A DNA stretch of 64,000 nt from UBA1672 sp964352665 (GTDB lineage Bacteria; Pseudomonadota; Alphaproteobacteria; Micavibrionales; Micavibrionaceae): assembly GCA_964352665.1 (NCBI GenBank), contig CAYGSJ010000007.1, positions 62,001 to 126,000 of the forward strand, read 5' to 3'. A model generated the notes under the pieces. It was given only the letters and a program-made list of their open reading frames with translations. It ran no database searches and was not told the DNA's origin. A program made the translations under genes and the position numbers. Shown piece by piece: positions 38,999-49,096 of the stretch (position 1 is its first letter; each line of letters starts with the position of its first letter).

Positions 38999-40384
38999 CT
39001 ACCCCGTTTTTACTGCTTTTTCTATGACGTCACATAAATCGTTCACGACGTTTTCTACCAGAACGGAGTCGTCTCCCTCTGCCATGACGCGAATAAGGGG
39101 TTCCGTGCCGGACGGCCTAACAAGAACACGGCCACCGCCATTAAAACGATCTTGTGCCTTTTGAATTTCCTGGCGAACGGCATCCGTATCGATCGGATTT
39201 TCTCCTGTGAATCTGACATTTTTAAGCTTCTGTGGCAGTGGCTCAAAAAGGCTGAGTGCTTCACTGGCCGGAATACCTTTATGGCTGAGAATGCTGATGA
39301 CCTGCAGAGCAGCCAATAGCCCGTCGCCTGTATGTGAATGATCGCCGACTACGATATGGCCTGATTGTTCGCCGCCCAGATTATATCCATTCTTGCGCAT
39401 ATATTCGACAACATACTTGTCACCAACCGCCGTTCTTTCAAGTGTAAGATCATTGGCCTGCATCAATCTTTCCAACCCGAGATTAGACATGATCGTTGCC
39501 ACAAGACCTCCGCCTTTTAGTGTTTCTTGCTCCTTAAACCACAGAGCCAACGCAGCCATAATTTGATCGCCGTCAACCTTATCACCACGCTCGGTTACCA
39601 TGATCAGGCGATCCGCATCGCCATCCAGTGCAATACCAAGATCCGCGCCGTTATCAACGACGGCCTCCTGAAGTTTTCCTGTGGCTGTAGCACCGTATCC
39701 ATCGTTGATATTCCGCCCATCCGGCGTATTACCAATGGCAATGACATCAGCCTCTAATTCCCACAACACCTGAGGGGCGACCTTGTACGCCGCGCCTTGC
39801 GCGCAATCGACAACAACCTTTAGACCCTCTAGTGAATCATGACGTGGAATGGATCGTTTGAGCGATTCAATATATCGGCCCAGCGCATCGTCAAGACGAT
39901 TTGCCTTACCAAGATTTTCGGGCTCTACCAACTCGCTTGACAGATCTCTATCGATTTTGTCTTCAATCTTTTGTTCTATTTCTTCATCAAGCTTATACCC
40001 ATCAGGGCCAAAAAGCTTGATGCCGTTATCCTGATAAGGATTATGGGAAGCCGAAATCATAACACCGAGATCGGCACGTAATGAACGCGTTAATTTTGCA
40101 ATACCAGGGGTTGGAATTGGCCCGATCAAAATGACATCCATACCCATGGAAATAAAGCCTGCACTCATAGCTTGTTCAAGCATATAACCAGAAAGCCGCG
40201 TATCTTTTCCAATGACCACACGATCCATATGCTTCCCGCCTCTGGATTTGCGTAATACGCTCGCCGCCGCCATTGCAACACGTAAGGCCATGTCCGCAGT
40301 CATGGGGTGCGTGTTGGCGCGCCCCCGAATACCGTCCGTGCCAAAGTACTTTTTCTTGTCTTTTTCCGTGTTTCCTTTTGTCAT
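38999..40384 (-). CDS. glmM: Phosphoglucosamine mutase
   Basis: 461 residues. It converts glucosamine-6-phosphate to glucosamine-1-phosphate for UDP-GlcNAc and cell wall. The catalytic phosphoserine is in MISASHNPYQDNGIK, the metal site in GIALDGDADRLIMV, the sugar loop in GGEQSGHI and the phosphate site in VLVRPSGTEPLIRVMAEG. The N terminus KYFGTDGIRGRAN is typical. It probably starts a run of minus-strand genes through hisZ and purA. Confidence 0.97.
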   Translation of the reverse strand: MTKGNTEKDKKKYFGTDGIRGRANTHPMTADMALRVAMAAASVLRKSRGGKHMDRVVIGKDTRLSGYMLEQAMSAGFISMGMDVILIGPIPTPGIAKLTRSLRADLGVMISASHNPYQDNGIKLFGPDGYKLDEEIEQKIEDKIDRDLSSELVEPENLGKANRLDDALGRYIESLKRSIPRHDSLEGLKVVVDCAQGAAYKVAPQVLWELEADVIAIGNTPDGRNINDGYGATATGKLQEAVVDNGADLGIALDGDADRLIMVTERGDKVDGDQIMAALALWFKEQETLKGGGLVATIMSNLGLERLMQANDLTLERTAVGDKYVVEYMRKNGYNLGGEQSGHIVVGDHSHTGDGLLAALQVISILSHKGIPASEALSLFEPLPQKLKNVRFTGENPIDTDAVRQEIQKAQDRFNGGGRVLVRPSGTEPLIRVMAEGDDSVLVENVVNDLCDVIEKAVKTG

Positions 40385-40453
40385 GCGAAAGACTTTAGGC
40401 AGGGCGAGCGTGATTTACAATAAAAAACGCATAATATACGTAAAAAGAATAGG

Positions 40454-41011
40454 TTACATCCAGCGCGTGGGGCGTGCCGGCGCATTATAATCCATAGGAT
40501 CAACAAGTATCGCAAGCGTGTTTTCTGCGGGCTTGATACTACCCCACTCCTCCGCCAGACAATGTACAACACTCAATGAAGCGGGAGGGTAGCCTTCTGT
40601 TAGTCTTTGCATCATGGAATTACTGCCCTGTGCAGCTAATAAGATCGCCAGTTCATATATACAGGGATTATGTGCAACAACCATTAGGTTCCGAACACTG
40701 TTTTCAACCTGTTGAATCTGGTAGAGATAATCGCTTGTGTTGCCGTCATAAAGAGCATCGGGGTAATGAATATTCTTAATGTTCAGGCTTTCCTGAAGAT
40801 ATTCAAGGGTCTGTTTTGTGCGTAAGGCCGGTGAACATAAAACCACATCAGGTTGAAGAGCGTGCTCTTTCATGAAATTGCCCAACACTCTTGCATCTTC
40901 CCGCCCTTCAGGTGCAAGTGGCCTGCCTTTATCTCCATCACTTGTATTGGAAGAGGCTGCTGCGTGACGCAGTAAAAATAGTCTTTTTCCTTTAAAATCC
41001 TGTGATTCCAT
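40454..41011 (-). CDS. SixA-like histidine phosphatase
   Basis: 185 residues. The catalytic RH motif is LFLLRHAAAS, with the second conserved pair in VVLCSPALRTKQTLEYL and the second His in NLMVVAHNPCIYELA. SixA-type enzymes remove phosphate from histidine phosphotransfer domains or related proteins. The length and motifs agree with this small branch of the superfamily; the target is unknown. It lies 8 bases after rnd on the same strand and ends 69 bases before glmM; that spacer has no clear terminator. Confidence 0.85.
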   Translation of the reverse strand: MESQDFKGKRLFLLRHAAASSNTSDGDKGRPLAPEGREDARVLGNFMKEHALQPDVVLCSPALRTKQTLEYLQESLNIKNIHYPDALYDGNTSDYLYQIQQVENSVRNLMVVAHNPCIYELAILLAAQGSNSMMQRLTEGYPPASLSVVHCLAEEWGSIKPAENTLAILVDPMDYNAPARPTRWM

Positions 41012-41019
41012 GCTGGCCT

Positions 41020-42201
41020 CTATAGCACCTCGGTGTCTTCTGTAACCTCGAATTTCACGATATTACCGTTTTTCAAACCAATCGACAAACTGCCATGTTT
41101 TAAGGCCAATGCGTCTTGACCAAAAATATCTTTGCGCCACCCCCTTAAGGCAGGAACATCAGCCTCGTCATCCAGAGCTATCTCCTCTAGATCTGATGCC
41201 GATGCAATAATTTTAGGGGCCACATCATGCTTGGCACTTTGTACCTTTAAAAGCATTTTCAGAACATCGATAACTGCCAGAATATCAGACGAGAGGTGCT
41301 CTTTCCTTTTGACTCTTGGCCATTCTTCTTTTGGTGTTTCAAGCGCCTCTTTTATAACCTTCAAAAGCTGTACCCCCATTTTTCCTTCTGCTGTTTCTTT
41401 GGAAACATTTCTGATCTTCGCCAGTTGTTTTGGATTTTGAGGGGCCTGACTGGCCATATCGGCAAGGGTATCATCACGGATAACCCATGATTTCGGAATA
41501 TCCTTTTTCTGGGCATGTAATTCTCGCCAAGCCGCAAGCTCTTTTAAAATCACAAGGCTTTTCGATTTGGGAGATCTTATTTTAATACGTTTCCATACCT
41601 TATAGGGATCGTTTTCATATGTTGCGGGATCTTTTAAAACCTCTTCTTCCTGATATAGCCATTCTGTGCGACCGCGCTTTTCCAACTCATCCCTTAAACT
41701 TAAATACACATCACAAAGATGGGTTACATCGCCAAGTGCGTAGGTGGTTTGTTTCTCACTGAGCGGCCTGACAGACCAGTCGGTAAATTGTGAGCTTTTG
41801 TCAATCTCTCCTCCTGTAACTTGCCGGACTATTTTCTCATAACCGACAGAATCACCATAGCCACAGACCATAGCGGCAATCTGGGTATCAAAAATGGGGG
41901 ATACAACCTTACCGGTCATATTGTAGAATATCTCGAGGTCTTGCCGGCCTGAATGAAAGACTTTAAGTACGTTTTCATTCGCCAGAAGGTCAAATAAAGG
42001 TGTTAAATCAAGCCCCTCGACAAGCGGATCGATAGCCTGGGCATTTTTATCAGGCCCGCTAAGCTGAACAAGACACAATTTCGGGTAGTATGTTTTCTCC
42101 CTCAGAAACTCTGTGTCTATGGTAATAAATTCGTGATTTGAAAGGCTTGAACAAAAAACCGCTAAATCTGATGATTTTGTAATTATACTCATAGAGTCCA
42201 T
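41020..42201 (-). CDS. rnd: Ribonuclease D
   Basis: About 390 residues. This 3'-5' exonuclease trims tRNA precursors. The DEDDy motifs are ITIDTEFLREKTYYP, VFHSGRQDLEIFYN and YALGDVTHLCDVY. A HRDC domain follows (LKELAAWRELHAQKKDIPKSW, then VIRDDTL), with a second helical domain at the end. Starts at 42201 and 42192 are both possible; only the latter has a GGA nearby. The gene is divergent from aspS, with 88 bases between. Confidence 0.93.
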   Translation of the reverse strand: MDSMSIITKSSDLAVFCSSLSNHEFITIDTEFLREKTYYPKLCLVQLSGPDKNAQAIDPLVEGLDLTPLFDLLANENVLKVFHSGRQDLEIFYNMTGKVVSPIFDTQIAAMVCGYGDSVGYEKIVRQVTGGEIDKSSQFTDWSVRPLSEKQTTYALGDVTHLCDVYLSLRDELEKRGRTEWLYQEEEVLKDPATYENDPYKVWKRIKIRSPKSKSLVILKELAAWRELHAQKKDIPKSWVIRDDTLADMASQAPQNPKQLAKIRNVSKETAEGKMGVQLLKVIKEALETPKEEWPRVKRKEHLSSDILAVIDVLKMLLKVQSAKHDVAPKIIASASDLEEIALDDEADVPALRGWRKDIFGQDALALKHGSLSIGLKNGNIVKFEVTEDTEVL

Positions 42202-42289
42202 ATTTATAGAAAAACATCATTGATTTAAAGGGCATATACAGTATAAATCAACACTTACTCTCAGGTTAGAACGTACAGGACTAAAAAAG

Positions 42290-44104
42290 ATGCATGCTTT
42301 TAGAACGCATAAATGTGATGAATTGCGCAAAACCAACGAAGGCGAGACCGTTAAGCTATCCGGCTGGATTCACCGGATTTATGATCTTGGCGGCGTTTTG
42401 TTTATCCTTATGCGCGATACGCATGGTGTAACACAATGTGTTGTCGAGCAAAGCTCCCCTCTGTTCGAGACACTTAGCCACTGGCGTGTTGAATCTGTTA
42501 TTACCATTGTTGGTAAAGTTCAAAAACGTTCCGAAGATACGATTAACTCCAAAATGGCGACCGGCGAAATAGAGGTGCGTATCGAAGAAGCCGAATTACA
42601 ATCGGCAGCAGATATTATTCCTTTTCAGGTTTATGAAGATGATGGCGCGGGTGAGGATATCCGCTTGCGTTACCGCTACCTTGATCTTCGCCGCGAAGGC
42701 ATGCAGCAAAAAATACGTCTTCGTAATGATGTTATCCGCACGATGCGTGAAAAAATGCATGCGCAAGGATTTCAGGAATTCCAGACACCAATTCTAACCG
42801 CCAGCTCACCTGAAGGCGCGCGGGATTACCTTGTCCCCTCACGCCTGCATCCAGGGAAATTCTACGCTCTACCACAAGCGCCGCAGCAGTTTAAGCAACT
42901 CCTGATGATGAGTGGTTTTGATAAATATTTCCAGATCGCGCCCTGTTTCCGCGACGAAGATGGCCGCGCGGATCGTCTCGCCGAGTTTTACCAACTTGAT
43001 GTCGAGATGAGCTTTGTGACGCAAGATGATGTACACAACACAATGCAGCCCGTTATTCAGGGTCTATTCGAAGAGTTTGCAGGTTTCACAGGTGAAAAGC
43101 GTAAGGTCGAGTGGATGCCGAATTTACGGTATGAAGATGCGATGCTGAAATATGGTTCCGATAAACCGGACTTACGTAACCCGCTCGAAATTGTTGATGT
43201 CACCGAAGTCTTTGCCCGCGATGATGTGGAATTCAAGGCGTTCAAAGGCGTGATCGAAAAAGGCGGCGTTGTCCGTGCGATCCGCGCACCAAAAGTCGCC
43301 GATCAACCGCGCAGCTTCTTTGACAAGCTGGACAGCTGGGCAAAAGGCGAAGGCGCGTTTGGTCTTGGTTATATCCTATTCGATGCTGGCGAAGGCAAAG
43401 GCCCTATTGCGAAATTCATCCCCGAAGCCGCGCAAGCTGCCCTCAAAGAAACAGCCGGACTTGAAGACGGCGATGCCGTGTTCTTTATCTGTAACCAAGA
43501 AGGTCCTGCCGCGAAATTTGCGGGCGCCGCACGCGATGCCATTTGTGATGCCCTGCCGGATGGTCATGAAGCCGTGCGTGAGACAGGCACATACAAACTT
43601 TGCTGGATTGTTGATTTTCCGATGTATGAATTCGATGAAAAGGCACAGAAAATTGATTTCTCCCACAATCCTTTCTCTATGCCACAAGGTGGAATGGATG
43701 ATCTGGAGACCAAAGAGCCAACCAACATTTACGCCTTTCAATATGACTGTGTCTGTAACGGGTTTGAACTTGCCTCCGGTGCAATTCGTAACCACAAACC
43801 GGAAATCATGGAAAAGGCGTTCAACATTGCTGGATATGATAAATCTGTTCTGGAATCCGAATTCGGCGGTATGCTGAACGCCATGCGCTACGGCGCGCCG
43901 CCGCACGGTGGTTTGGCCTTTGGTGTTGACCGGATTATTATGCTGTTGGCCGATGAGCCGAATTTGCGCGAGGTTTATGCCTTTGTGATGAATGGTCAAT
44001 ATGAAGACCACATGATGCAAGCCCCGTCACAGATAGATGACGCACAGCTCAAAGACCTTCATTTAAAATTAAATCTGCCGAAAAAAATTACGGATGCCGC
44101 TTAG
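42290..44104 (+). CDS. aspS: Aspartate-tRNA ligase
   Basis: 604 residues. An N-terminal OB fold (VKLSGWIHRIYDLGGVLFI) binds the anticodon. The class II core has RYRYLDLRR, CFRDEDGRADRLAEFYQLD and GLAFGVDRIIMLL, with the bacterial GAD insertion between (about residues 280-420, EKGGVVRAIRAPK). AGGA about nine bases upstream of the ATG supports the start. The GC content appears higher than in its neighbours between about 42.7 and 44 kb, perhaps reflecting strong codon bias. It may be a non-discriminating AspRS; gatCAB is not in the window. Confidence 0.96.
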   Translation: MHAFRTHKCDELRKTNEGETVKLSGWIHRIYDLGGVLFILMRDTHGVTQCVVEQSSPLFETLSHWRVESVITIVGKVQKRSEDTINSKMATGEIEVRIEEAELQSAADIIPFQVYEDDGAGEDIRLRYRYLDLRREGMQQKIRLRNDVIRTMREKMHAQGFQEFQTPILTASSPEGARDYLVPSRLHPGKFYALPQAPQQFKQLLMMSGFDKYFQIAPCFRDEDGRADRLAEFYQLDVEMSFVTQDDVHNTMQPVIQGLFEEFAGFTGEKRKVEWMPNLRYEDAMLKYGSDKPDLRNPLEIVDVTEVFARDDVEFKAFKGVIEKGGVVRAIRAPKVADQPRSFFDKLDSWAKGEGAFGLGYILFDAGEGKGPIAKFIPEAAQAALKETAGLEDGDAVFFICNQEGPAAKFAGAARDAICDALPDGHEAVRETGTYKLCWIVDFPMYEFDEKAQKIDFSHNPFSMPQGGMDDLETKEPTNIYAFQYDCVCNGFELASGAIRNHKPEIMEKAFNIAGYDKSVLESEFGGMLNAMRYGAPPHGGLAFGVDRIIMLLADEPNLREVYAFVMNGQYEDHMMQAPSQIDDAQLKDLHLKLNLPKKITDAA

Positions 44105-44105
44105 G

Positions 44106-44996
44106 CTATAGTGGCTCCAACGGGTCGGTATCCGAACCGCCGCCACCGGATTTGTCATCGCCTGATCCTGAATCATCGCCGCCAGAAGCATTCGCACGCC
44201 TTGCTGTTCCTCTCCCCGCCTGAGCAGTCGTCGGGTACGGAGGAATTCTATATGGTTTTTCCGTGGAATCTGCCAAAGCCGCGTAACCTTGCCTATCAGG
44301 CTCTGCAGCCTCGACATCTTCTCTAACGGCTTGCATCGCAGTCCCTATAATACCTAGAGGATTAAGCTTCTTCAGTACACCCGGCACTTTTTCGGTTGTA
44401 TTAAAGCTCTGGATATCCTGATCAAGCGCTTGCTCGACTTCAATTATTTCCTGAGCGGTGTCAGCTTCCTGAAGCTGCTCTTCCCTCTCTTCTACACGGC
44501 GTCTTAGACCAAGTAGTCTACGCTTTTTTGTTTTCTTTTCCTGTACAACATTTGCCGCACCAGGTGCTTCTTCTGCAGCCTCTATTTCCTTATCCAGACG
44601 TTCAATCTGGGCATCAATGCTTTGCTTTACATCAATAATTTTCGTCGCAACATGCGAGAATATTTCCTTGATACGCCTTTGCATCTCTTCATGGAGTTGA
44701 TACATACGTTGCCAGAAATCTTTGATTCTTTGATTTTTGGCGTCATCTCCGGGGAGAACACCATCCATCGCCAATGATAAATCCGTAGCAAAAACAAGGT
44801 TTTGTATGGCATAGCCCGTTGCATAGCCTTTAAGCTCCATCATAAGCTGCACAACGTTACGGAGCGATTCCCTGACATTATCCAATCCTATAGATTGTGG
44901 ACTTGAGAAAAATCTATCAAGTTCGCTAAGTTCTTCCATCTCCTGATCGACGACAGGTGCGCTTGGAAAAGCCATTCTTGGGGTCATTTGTAACAT
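44106..44996 (-). CDS. Coiled-coil protein, unknown function
   Basis: 296 residues, with no signal peptide or clear transmembrane segment. Residues about 15-85 are predicted helical (ESLRNVVQLMMELKGYATGY). Residues about 110-200 form a long charged coiled coil (DAQIERLDKEIEAAEEA; RRRVEEREEQLQEADTAQE). The last 50 residues are low-complexity, Gly/Ser/Asp rich. It stands alone between convergent aspS (1 base away) and ubiM. I do not recognise a family; structural or secretion-linked roles are conceivable but not supported. Confidence 0.65.
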   Translation of the reverse strand: MLQMTPRMAFPSAPVVDQEMEELSELDRFFSSPQSIGLDNVRESLRNVVQLMMELKGYATGYAIQNLVFATDLSLAMDGVLPGDDAKNQRIKDFWQRMYQLHEEMQRRIKEIFSHVATKIIDVKQSIDAQIERLDKEIEAAEEAPGAANVVQEKKTKKRRLLGLRRRVEEREEQLQEADTAQEIIEVEQALDQDIQSFNTTEKVPGVLKKLNPLGIIGTAMQAVREDVEAAEPDRQGYAALADSTEKPYRIPPYPTTAQAGRGTARRANASGGDDSGSGDDKSGGGGSDTDPLEPL

Positions 44997-45060
44997 CTTC
45001 TTTCTGGTATTTTTTATGTATTCTAGGGTTTTAGGGGGTTTTTGTCAAAAATTATCGGAT

Positions 45061-46266
45061 TTAGGCCGAGTTTGCCTTGCCTAACCTGTCAATCATCAGT
45101 TTTTTAACCGGACCCAAACGATTTCCAAGGCGCAAAAGCGTACGTCTAGCAAATTTCGCAACGTGGCTTTCATTGGAATATAGCAGTACCAGCGCATTTG
45201 TCGCATGATATAAAGGCAAACTATACAAACGGTGATTACGACTATAGCTTTCAATTGCTTTTTGCAGTGTTGCCGGATTATCTCTTTTGAAGGCGCGCTT
45301 TAATTCACCAGCCAGAAAATCTGCCCCGCGTATACCAAGATTTAAGCCCTGCGCAGTGACGGGGTGCATGCCTACGGCCGCATCTCCGATAAGAGCAAAG
45401 TGATGCGCGTGAAACGTTTTTGCCATGGTCGAGACGAGCGGATAAGAAAATAATTCACTATGTGGTGAAAGTGAGCCGAATGCGTCATCAATTCTGGCGG
45501 CAACATCATCTGCCAGCGCTTGTTTATCCATTCCCAAGATATCGTCTGCCTCGTCCGGTTTCACAGTAATAATAACGGCGACCTGATTATTATTACGTGG
45601 CAAAACCGCCACTGTTCTATCAAAATTAAAACACTCATATGCTGTGCCGTGATGGGGCTTTTCGTGTTTCATCGTGCATACGATACTTGTTCGCTCGAAA
45701 TCCATAACGTGTGCATCAATATCCAGCATTTTACGCGTGGGTGAAAAACGGCTGTCTGCGCCGATCACGATTGATGCCTTAAGGCGTTTGCCTTCCGACG
45801 TTTCTACATAAGCGCCATTCCCGTCAGAGCCCAGAGATTGAATTTCTGTTCCTGTCATGAACTCTATGTTCGTACTGGCTTTGGCGCTTTGATAGGCCGC
45901 CATACGGATATGATGATTGGAAATAATATACCCAAGGTTATCCAGACCAGCCTCATCATGATCAAAATCAAGGATGTATGGCGATTCTCCATTCAAAACT
46001 TTTGCGTTCTCGATCGACGAGATATTATCCGCAGGGATTAAATCCCAAATGCAGAGTTCTTTCATTATTTTGGCAGACGGGTGGGTTATAACAACTTCGC
46101 GCCCGTCATAGGGCGGATCAGCCAGCACCTTCTCTGGTTTTTTTTCAACCAAAAGAATATTTTTGCCGCTATCCGCTATCGCTTTGGCAAATACGAGGCC
46201 AATAATGCCCGCGCCGATGACAATAATATCATGCTGCATCTGTATTACATTTCTGCCAGTTATCAT
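45061..46266 (-). CDS. ubiM: UbiM-type FAD-dependent ubiquinone hydroxylase
   Basis: 401 residues. This flavin monooxygenase of the UbiH/COQ6 group adds ring hydroxyls in ubiquinone synthesis. The FAD motif is HDIIVIGAGIIGLVFAKAIA, and the second motif IGDAAVGMHPVTAQGLNLG, with V in place of the usual H after GDAA, is characteristic of UbiM, as are GREVVITHPSAKIMKELCIWD and VLNGESPY. ATG 46266 has AGGG five bases upstream; ATG 46239, next to QHDIIV, is an alternative. The start overlaps the moeB-like gene by 38 bases. Last gene of a cofactor operon. Confidence 0.85.
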   Translation of the reverse strand: MITGRNVIQMQHDIIVIGAGIIGLVFAKAIADSGKNILLVEKKPEKVLADPPYDGREVVITHPSAKIMKELCIWDLIPADNISSIENAKVLNGESPYILDFDHDEAGLDNLGYIISNHHIRMAAYQSAKASTNIEFMTGTEIQSLGSDGNGAYVETSEGKRLKASIVIGADSRFSPTRKMLDIDAHVMDFERTSIVCTMKHEKPHHGTAYECFNFDRTVAVLPRNNNQVAVIITVKPDEADDILGMDKQALADDVAARIDDAFGSLSPHSELFSYPLVSTMAKTFHAHHFALIGDAAVGMHPVTAQGLNLGIRGADFLAGELKRAFKRDNPATLQKAIESYSRNHRLYSLPLYHATNALVLLYSNESHVAKFARRTLLRLGNRLGPVKKLMIDRLGKANSA

Positions 46267-47314
46267 ATCCGCCCTGCATACTGCATATATTCGTAAAGCC
46301 CGAAGCCTGTAGATATTGCGCCGCCTGCATACTGCGCATACCTTTTTGACAATACAGGATCAAATGCTCGTCTTTCGGGAAATCCGGTGTTTGCCCTCCT
46401 AACATTACAGACAATGCGAAGTGATGCGCCCCGTCAATATGTCCGCAATCCCATTCCCCTTGTTCCCTGACATCAATTAAAATTGCGCCTTTTGCACGTT
46501 TTATGTCTTCGGGCGAAACTTCATTTATAGATCCGGTATCCATTTTGTGACTTTCCAGTTTAATAACATTTTTATCCATACTACATGCCCTGCAGTTTAT
46601 ATCCTTTGGCAACATAATCAAACGTTGTGCCATGGTTTTCATGTCCATTAGGAGCACGCGCCCGCTCAGGGGATGAAAACTTTCATCGCCTACTATAATT
46701 TTGATCGCCTCCATAGCCTGCATTGTGCCGATTATGCCTGCGACAGCACCAATAACACCGGCTTCAGCACAATTGGGAATATTGTTTTTCGGAACCTCGG
46801 GGAACAAACAGCGATAACACGGACCATCTTTGAAATTAAAGACAGAGACTTGCCCCTCGAATCCTAAAACAGAACCGTAAACGAAAGGTTTGCCTGTTTT
46901 TAAGGCGGCATCATTAATTAAAAATTTGGTAGAAAAATTATCTGTACCATCAATAATTAAATCATATCGGGAAAACAAATCCTGCGCATTTCCGGGCTCG
47001 AGCTCAAAAGCATATGCATGAATTTCGATAGCAGGGTTCAGCTTTGCAAGATGAGCTTTGGCCGTCTCTGCTTTATTATTTCCGGTATCATCAACAGTAA
47101 ATAAAATCTGGCGGTGTAAATTGGTTTCTTCAACAATATCGAAGTCAACAATACCGATTTTACCGATCCCTGCCCCCGCAAGATATTGAAGCACCGGACA
47201 GCCTAATCCACCAGCACCAATGACAAGAACCGATGCCTGTTTTAATTTCTGTTGCCCCGATTGACCAATCTCGGGCAAGACAATCTGGCGCTGATATCGT
47301 TGCTCATCAACCAT
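46229..47314 (-). CDS. MoeB/ThiF-like adenylyltransferase fused to a rhodanese domain
   Basis: 361 residues. The E1-like domain (residues 1-240) adenylates the C terminus of a ubiquitin-like sulfur carrier (ThiS or MoaD). Evidence: VLVIGAGGLGCPVLQYLAGAG, the Arg finger in NLHRQILF, DGTDNFSTKFLIND, and zinc cysteines in PCYRCLFPE and NCRACSMD. The rhodanese domain (about 270-361) has active-site CQKGMRS and may deliver sulfur. ATG 47314 overlaps the end of thiO by 8 bases. Next to thiO, thiamine synthesis is the more likely pathway, but thiS and thiG are absent from the window. Confidence 0.88.
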   Translation of the reverse strand: MVDEQRYQRQIVLPEIGQSGQQKLKQASVLVIGAGGLGCPVLQYLAGAGIGKIGIVDFDIVEETNLHRQILFTVDDTGNNKAETAKAHLAKLNPAIEIHAYAFELEPGNAQDLFSRYDLIIDGTDNFSTKFLINDAALKTGKPFVYGSVLGFEGQVSVFNFKDGPCYRCLFPEVPKNNIPNCAEAGVIGAVAGIIGTMQAMEAIKIIVGDESFHPLSGRVLLMDMKTMAQRLIMLPKDINCRACSMDKNVIKLESHKMDTGSINEVSPEDIKRAKGAILIDVREQGEWDCGHIDGAHHFALSVMLGGQTPDFPKDEHLILYCQKGMRSMQAAQYLQASGFTNICSMQGGYDNWQKCNTDAA

Positions 47315-48362
47315 ATTTCTTTTTGCCCTTACCTTCGGTTTCCACAAAAATATCGTAATATTTATGATACGTTTTGTTTTTAATATAAGATGTTGTTATA
47401 TCAGCCATTATTGGTGAAAACAGATAACCATGACGGAACAATCCATTACACCCGATTACGTTGGTTTCATCTATTTTTATGCGTGGTAGATTGTCCATAT
47501 AGGCTGGCCGCACCGCCGATGACATATCCAGAATCTTTGCCTCCGCAAAGCTTGGGTGCAAACTATAGGCGGCGCTCATCAGCTCCATGGCAGAGCGCAA
47601 TAGGACAGAATTATCTCCCTCATCCGCGTTTTCAATGATACTGGCCCCCACCGCGAAAACACCCTCTCCGCGCGGAATGATATAAAGAGGATAGCGTGGA
47701 TGCATCATACGCACGGGACGCTGCAGTTCGAATTCCTTATTCTCCAGTAAAAGGATCTCCCCTTTGATACCGCGCATAGCAGGATCCAGTCCTTCAACAA
47801 ATCCCCTACAATCCAGAACATAATCATAGTGATCGGAAATTTGGCGCGGGTAAGCCTCCTGCTCGGTAACCCTGACACCCAAAGTCTTAAGCGCCCCAAT
47901 AAGAAAGCGCAGCGTTTTGTCAGGATCAAGATTTCCTTCGCGCGAAATGTATATTGCACGTGAAAATCTATCTCCAAGCATTGGTTCTAATTCATTAATT
48001 TTATGCTTATCCGCTTTTTCCCAATTTTCCGGATGGCGTGACAGATATTGTTCAAAACGATCAAGCATATGCACATCTTCTTTATGCGCCAGTAACAAAC
48101 TCCCGTTCATTTGCAAACATGAAAACTTGGAATCTCCCAATATCTCTTGCCACTTATTTATGGCGTCCAGCCCCGCCTCGATAAAAAGATCGGGCAATGC
48201 CTCAATCTCGCTGAACGGTGCCAGCATGCCCCCTGCAATCGAGCTGGCGTTTCTGGCAGGAAGAATGTGTTTATCAAAGAGCGTGACATCAAAGCCTTCT
48301 TTGCCCGCCCTGTAAGCAGCAGACAGCCCCATAATACCAGCACCTATAACTGCGATCTTCAC
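47307..48362 (-). CDS. thiO: ThiO-like glycine oxidase (FAD-dependent)
   Basis: 351 residues. ThiO oxidises glycine to iminoglycine for the thiazole of thiamine. The FAD motif is KIAVIGAGIMGLSAAYRAG, and further marks are IAGGMLAPFSEIE, GFVEGLDPAMRGIKGEILL and SSAVRPAYMDNLPRI with NGLFRHGYLFSP near the end, as in ThiO/DadA-type oxidases. The start is GTG at 48362, sharing GTGA with the bioC stop. Another amino acid oxidase role cannot be excluded, but the neighbouring ThiF-like gene supports thiamine. Confidence 0.85.
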   Translation of the reverse strand: MKIAVIGAGIMGLSAAYRAGKEGFDVTLFDKHILPARNASSIAGGMLAPFSEIEALPDLFIEAGLDAINKWQEILGDSKFSCLQMNGSLLLAHKEDVHMLDRFEQYLSRHPENWEKADKHKINELEPMLGDRFSRAIYISREGNLDPDKTLRFLIGALKTLGVRVTEQEAYPRQISDHYDYVLDCRGFVEGLDPAMRGIKGEILLLENKEFELQRPVRMMHPRYPLYIIPRGEGVFAVGASIIENADEGDNSVLLRSAMELMSAAYSLHPSFAEAKILDMSSAVRPAYMDNLPRIKIDETNVIGCNGLFRHGYLFSPIMADITTSYIKNKTYHKYYDIFVETEGKGKKKYG

Positions 48363-49096
48363 GCCTTTTCTTCTTTCTTCAGGCGGCCATATAAAATATG
48401 CCATGTTACGCGCCCAGCATACGCCTGATCGAAGTGATTGCAAGCTTGCTTCATTTGTCCAAAGTCCATTGGTTTATAGCCGCTTACGGCTTGGCTCGCG
48501 CCCATCTTTTTCAGGGAAGAGAGAAAATGAAAAGCGTCATCATATATATGTGTCAGATCTTCCTCTTTAAAAATCCCCGGCAAAGATTGAAATGGTAACA
48601 CGCCTGATAAAAGGTTTAGCGCGCTCAAAACCTCGCGCCATTCCTTAAAACTTTCTCTTCCTGGAAGCGTATAATAAATCTGCCCACCCGGTTTTAATAA
48701 GCTCTGTAATTTATCAAGTGCGGCCGGTGCATCTTCAAACCACTGAAAAACCATATTGGCGACAATCAAATCGTACTGCCTGTCTGTGTCAGGATATTCT
48801 CCGTCCATCACTGACCAAAAAATTTCCGGATCCTGAATTTTAGAGCGCGCTTTATCAAGCATGGACTCGCTGATATCCGTCACATGGATCAGACGGGCAT
48901 CCTGATATAAATCCAAAAGATGTTTTGTAAGATGACCCGTGCCGCACCCTATTTCAAGAATGTCATCAACATTATCTTTTGGCAGGTCGTGCGACAAATG
49001 CGCAGCGACGCGCTGCTGCAAATCCGTGTGCGCATCATAGGCTTGTGTGCCACGGTCAAAATTCCGGACGACTTTATTCTTCCATCCAGTGCTCAT
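48359..49096 (-). CDS. bioC: Malonyl-ACP O-methyltransferase BioC
   Basis: 245 residues. BioC methylates malonyl-ACP to start pimelate assembly for biotin. The N terminus KNKVVRNFDRGTQAYDAHTDLQ is typical of BioC. The SAM motif is ILEIGCGTGHLTKHLL, followed by VTDISESMLDKAR and the YDLIVANMVFQWFEDAPAAL region. The gene overlaps the upstream esterase gene by 23 bases and shares its stop with the thiO start. Other biotin genes are not in the window. Confidence 0.9.
   Translation of the reverse strand: MSTGWKNKVVRNFDRGTQAYDAHTDLQQRVAAHLSHDLPKDNVDDILEIGCGTGHLTKHLLDLYQDARLIHVTDISESMLDKARSKIQDPEIFWSVMDGEYPDTDRQYDLIVANMVFQWFEDAPAALDKLQSLLKPGGQIYYTLPGRESFKEWREVLSALNLLSGVLPFQSLPGIFKEEDLTHIYDDAFHFLSSLKKMGASQAVSGYKPMDFGQMKQACNHFDQAYAGRVTWHILYGRLKKEEKA

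Noticed and set aside
36523..40384. Foreign island signature in purA-hisZ-glmM
   Set aside because: Housekeeping genes with composition like their surroundings; no integrase, direct repeats or tRNA.
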